Program-made: the position numbers and the translations under genes
Assembly: GCA_000827265.1 (NCBI GenBank)
Contig: KN834825.1
Span: 204,492-214,867 of the forward strand
DNA length: 10,376 nucleotides
Reading direction: 5' to 3'
Origin: Collybiopsis luxurians FD-317 M1
Lineage: Eukaryota; Basidiomycota; Agaricomycetes; Agaricales; Omphalotaceae
Shown: positions 7,866-10,376 of the stretch, piece by piece
Layout of the letters: every line of letters starts with the position of its first letter
Numbering within the stretch: position 1 is the first letter of the stretch
The notes under the pieces: model-generated
Database searches by the model: none
What the model was told of the DNA's origin: nothing
The model's input: the letters and a program-made list of their open reading frames with translations, nothing else

Positions 7866-9619
7866 ATGTATCGTAAAAGATTGGGTGGGGTAATCGGACA
7901 GAACGGGTATTATAGTCTGCACAAGAAACACGGTGAATGCGGCAAACCCCTTGATTGGGCTATCGTCGAAGCTACCGCAATTAACTGAAGGATATATTGT
8001 TCTAGGTGCGTCGGTTGGCTCTACTTCAGAAATCCTCCACTGATCTGCCTCAAAAATCATCGACGTTGACACCCGTGTACCCAATCTATAGGGCTTACAC
8101 GACCGCAGCCAATCTTTCCTCCCCCCTCCCCCCTTACCACTAATCTTACCTCATCACCCACCTTCAGACCCCATCGGTTCAATCGCCATACCCGTCGATC
8201 CAGAACGAGTCGTGGCGATTATCGAGACTCGCAGACCGGATAACACGGGTTCCAATGCGCCAGAGAATAACGAGAGTCGAGCGATTGCGAGGCACTTGAT
8301 AAGTTTTTTGGAGAGAGGCCGGGGAGGGAAGATTGCCCAAGTTGTTGTTGCCTTTGCAGTCGGGGATTGGGAATGAAGCGAACTCAATTATTGGAGGATT
8401 AGCAGAGGGTCCGTTTGCCAACGTGCAGGTTTGGACGGAGGTGTTACAAGGTATGATGTGCTTGGTGTTTAGGTTTCATTAGATCATCGATATGCTTACA
8501 ATTGCGCATGATCAGATACATTCCTTGGCTTCTTCGACTCCGGCAAGTTGGACTTTGCTACAGCGACATCTATCAAATTCAGCCCGGATGGGTTTGATCA
8601 CTTTTACAAGAGTGCGTTTCATTATTGCGTTGCATTCTCGCGTTCATATGTCGATTTCTTCATCAAATTTGTAACTAACCTCTGACACATTGGACAAGTT
8701 ACAAAGACCGACTCCTCCTCCGCTCCCAGCAAGTGGTCAACTCCCCAGAGATCATTCGTCGAATGGGAATCATAGTAATGAACACGCCACTAGAGGTTGA
8801 CATTTATGGACACGCGAATTCGACGAATGCACTTGGTTCGAGGTGAGTATCGATGGTTCGTTTCGACTAAGTTCTGACTTTGTATGGGTTCCGATGGAAT
8901 CGTTAGGATGTTGAATGGGTTAGGGGGCTCTGCGGACGTTTTGAGGAATGCAAAGATTTTAATTATGGATACGCCGTCTACGTCAGTTGTGTTTTGTCCT
9001 TTCCCTTGCATAGATATGACACTGACTATATTCGTCAATTTGCTTTGCAGCCGACCGAGCAAGAACGACGCTACGGGAATCAGCTACATCGTGCCGTTTG
9101 CCTCTCATGTCGATCAGACCGGTTCGTACCTGTGTATACTGTATACTTTTGTCCTCTGTATTTCTGTACCCCACTCACCCCTCTATCCGGTTTTTCCCAT
9201 CATCCATACTTATTGCAGAGCAGGACCTGAATGTCGTTGTCACCGAACAAGGTCTCGCTGATATCCGTGTCTTATCCCCACGCGAACGGGCCAAAGTAAT
9301 CATTGAGAAATGCGCGGATCCGGACTATAAAGATTTATTGAGAGAGGTAAGTTGCAAATTCGAGCTGGATGTATGATGACAGTTGACTGATGGGGCTTTC
9401 TCGTCATGAAATATTACGATAGCACCCTGCATGAATGTATGATGACAGGGGGAGGCCATGAGCCACACATACTGAGGGTACGTCTTGCCATGCCGTAATA
9501 TTTCTTCGTTTCTGATATTCTTATTTCGGATTTCCCATCATCTGTTCCCGCAGAACGCAATTAAATTTCATACGAACTTTTTGAAACATGGTCATATGAA
9601 GATGAAAAGTTGGGATTGA
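7866..9619 (+). pseudogene. ACH1: Decayed acetyl-CoA hydrolase / CoA-transferase gene (ACH1-like), N-terminus missing
   Basis: The family is mitochondrial and moves or hydrolyses short-chain acyl-CoA (acetate metabolism). About 395 codons, roughly the C-terminal three quarters of a ~520 aa family member, can be followed. Exon-like pieces are 7866-8450, 8516-8611, 8699-8842, 8907-8981, 9051-9121, 9219-9346, 9412-9477 and 9554-9619. Landmarks in order are [53 protein letters not shown] with D formed across the intron, [50 protein letters not shown] and terminal SWD. Lesions: a frameshift near 7983, TGA at 8041, TAG at 8089, a second frameshift at about 8311-8327, a phase mismatch across the 8612-8698 intron, and AA instead of AG at the 9410-9411 acceptor. 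The first ~130 residues are absent. Exons from 8907 to 9346 remain clean, so decay may be recent. An assembly error could explain one lesion, not all of them. Confidence 0.88.
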
Positions 9620-9701
9620 GTGGATCGATGGACGACAACGGCATCAATGCGTGCAAAGCGACAACTGAGTGATTAAGTTTACGAAGTACTGTAGGACGTT
9701 G

Positions 9702-9707
9702 AATAAA
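9702..9707 (+). terminator. AATAAA polyadenylation-like signal of the ACH1 relic
   Basis: AATAAA lies 83 nt after the TGA (9617-9619) that ends the ACH1-like reading frame, a normal position for a cleavage and polyadenylation signal. It is probably a remnant of the original gene. It could also be chance in AT-rich spacer DNA. Confidence 0.35.
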
Positions 9708-9815
9708 TAGTAACTGTGACCTGCTGACCCAACATGAGGCAAATTCTATGAATGACATCGCGAATGGAGACGGATTGTTGTTCGCAGATATTCACATGTG
9801 TCATGCTGTCTGGCA

Positions 9816-9822
9816 TATAAAA
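9816..9822 (+). promoter_or_regulatory. TATA-like core promoter element of the second NLR gene
   Basis: TATAAAA, followed by TGA as in the first gene, sits 46 nt before the ATG at 9862. The shared motif and nearly equal spacing in the two paralogues support its being a real core promoter element, with a very short expected leader. Confidence 0.45.
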
Positions 9823-9861
9823 TGAAGTGGTACTCAATGTTTTTCTCCCGAGTACATCATT

Positions 9862-10376
9862 ATGTCAGACTCCCGCGACAGCACTTTTGGGAAACTGCGG
9901 AAAGTTTTTCAGCCCAGCAGGTCCAGTTCTCCTGCACCTCTGAAACCGCTTGCACAAAAAGCCAGGCAGTTACTGGATGTTGTCCATAGCTTCACAAAGA
10001 GGATTGAACCTTTTTTGGACAACACTCCAGCTAAGCCTGCCTTTGGAATATTCAACACTTTGGTTGGTGTACTTGAGGTGTGTAACTGCGTATATTCATA
10101 TCTAGAATAATTATGATGTGATAGAACACGGCACAGATCTATGAACAGAATAATGAGCAGGTTGATTTGTGCTTGGACCAGATTATGAGCCACCTGAAGA
10201 TTGTAGATGAGAATGTGGCTCTTGGAGATGGGAATCTTGGAGAGGGAATGAAAAAGAGCATAGGGGATTTTACAAGGTGTGTTATTTGCGCAGCTAGCCG
10301 GTTCAATCTGAGAATCTGATGCTGCATTCCAGGAACCTTCAAGAAATACAACAAACCTTGGAGAGTTTCAAAGGAA
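9862..10376 (+). CDS. Second NLR-like gene, 5' part only (N-terminal domain), runs off the window
   Basis: Exons are 9862-10077, 10137-10276 and 10333 to the window edge; the introns are 59 and 56 nt, GT..AG. The frame stays open and splice phases (0, then 2) equal those of the first gene. Exon 2 is exactly 140 nt in both genes. The N-terminus reads FGKLRKVFQPSRSSSPA and goes straight into KPLAQKARQLLDVVHSFTKR, then AFGIFNTLVGVLE, then (exon 2) LDQIMSHLKIVDENVALGDG and, in exon 3, NLQEIQQTLESFKG. All of these align with the first gene, but the long linker and extra intron or introns of that gene (about 154-590) are absent. By analogy the unseen part should hold a NACHT domain and perhaps WD40 or other repeats, but nothing in the window shows this. 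The N-terminal domain is mostly helical and unclassified. Confidence 0.82.

Noticed and set aside
8119..8134. C-rich tract as an intron polypyrimidine tract before CAG 8165-8167
   Set aside because: The ACH1 frame reads straight through from GLHD (8092) to DPIGS (8167) in phase, so no intron is required; the tract is just slippage-prone coding DNA.
8154..8421. Reverse-strand open frames near 8.2-8.4 kb
   Set aside because: They lie antisense to clear ACH1 family sequence on the + strand.

Overview
The window looks like nuclear DNA of a filamentous fungus, most likely a mushroom-forming basidiomycete (Agaricomycotina). Genes are broken by many 50-100 nt introns with GT..AG ends and CTAAC/CTGAC-like branch sites. 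The main gene is a NACHT-WD40 NLR-like protein of the kind expanded in those genomes. No bacterial or viral gene, tRNA or rRNA was recognised.

Layout, all on the + strand. (1) 82-5174: an apparently intact multi-exon NLR-like gene. It encodes a short basic N-terminus, a disordered linker, a helical N-terminal domain, a NACHT NTPase and 14 WD40 repeats (two seven-bladed propellers), then a C-terminal tail. I joined the exons by hand; all phases agree and the total coding length is a multiple of three. The only ambiguity is in the 392-569 region. (2) 5175-7865: about 2.7 kb with no intact gene. It holds two diverged direct copies (5823-6323 and 7303-7823) of an unidentified, formerly spliced-looking segment, and a short coding-like relic (6341-6514). 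(3) 7866-9619: a decayed ACH1-type acetyl-CoA hydrolase / CoA-transferase gene. Its N-terminal quarter is missing, and it carries frameshifts, stops and a lost splice acceptor. (4) 9862 to the right edge: the 5' end of a second NLR-like gene, a paralogue of the first, with matching intron positions and a matching TATA-to-ATG layout.

Biological reading. The window appears to be an accessory NLR cluster: two tandem paralogues separated by gene debris, one piece of it a metabolic pseudogene. The first protein has the architecture of fungal incompatibility and innate-immunity STAND proteins: N-terminal effector or oligomerisation region, NACHT switch, repeat sensor. The WD40 array shows a constant framework with clustered variable positions, as expected for a recognition surface. 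The N-terminal domain shared by both genes could not be assigned with certainty and is the most likely place for undescribed biology. I found no convincing evidence of an entirely new type of system.
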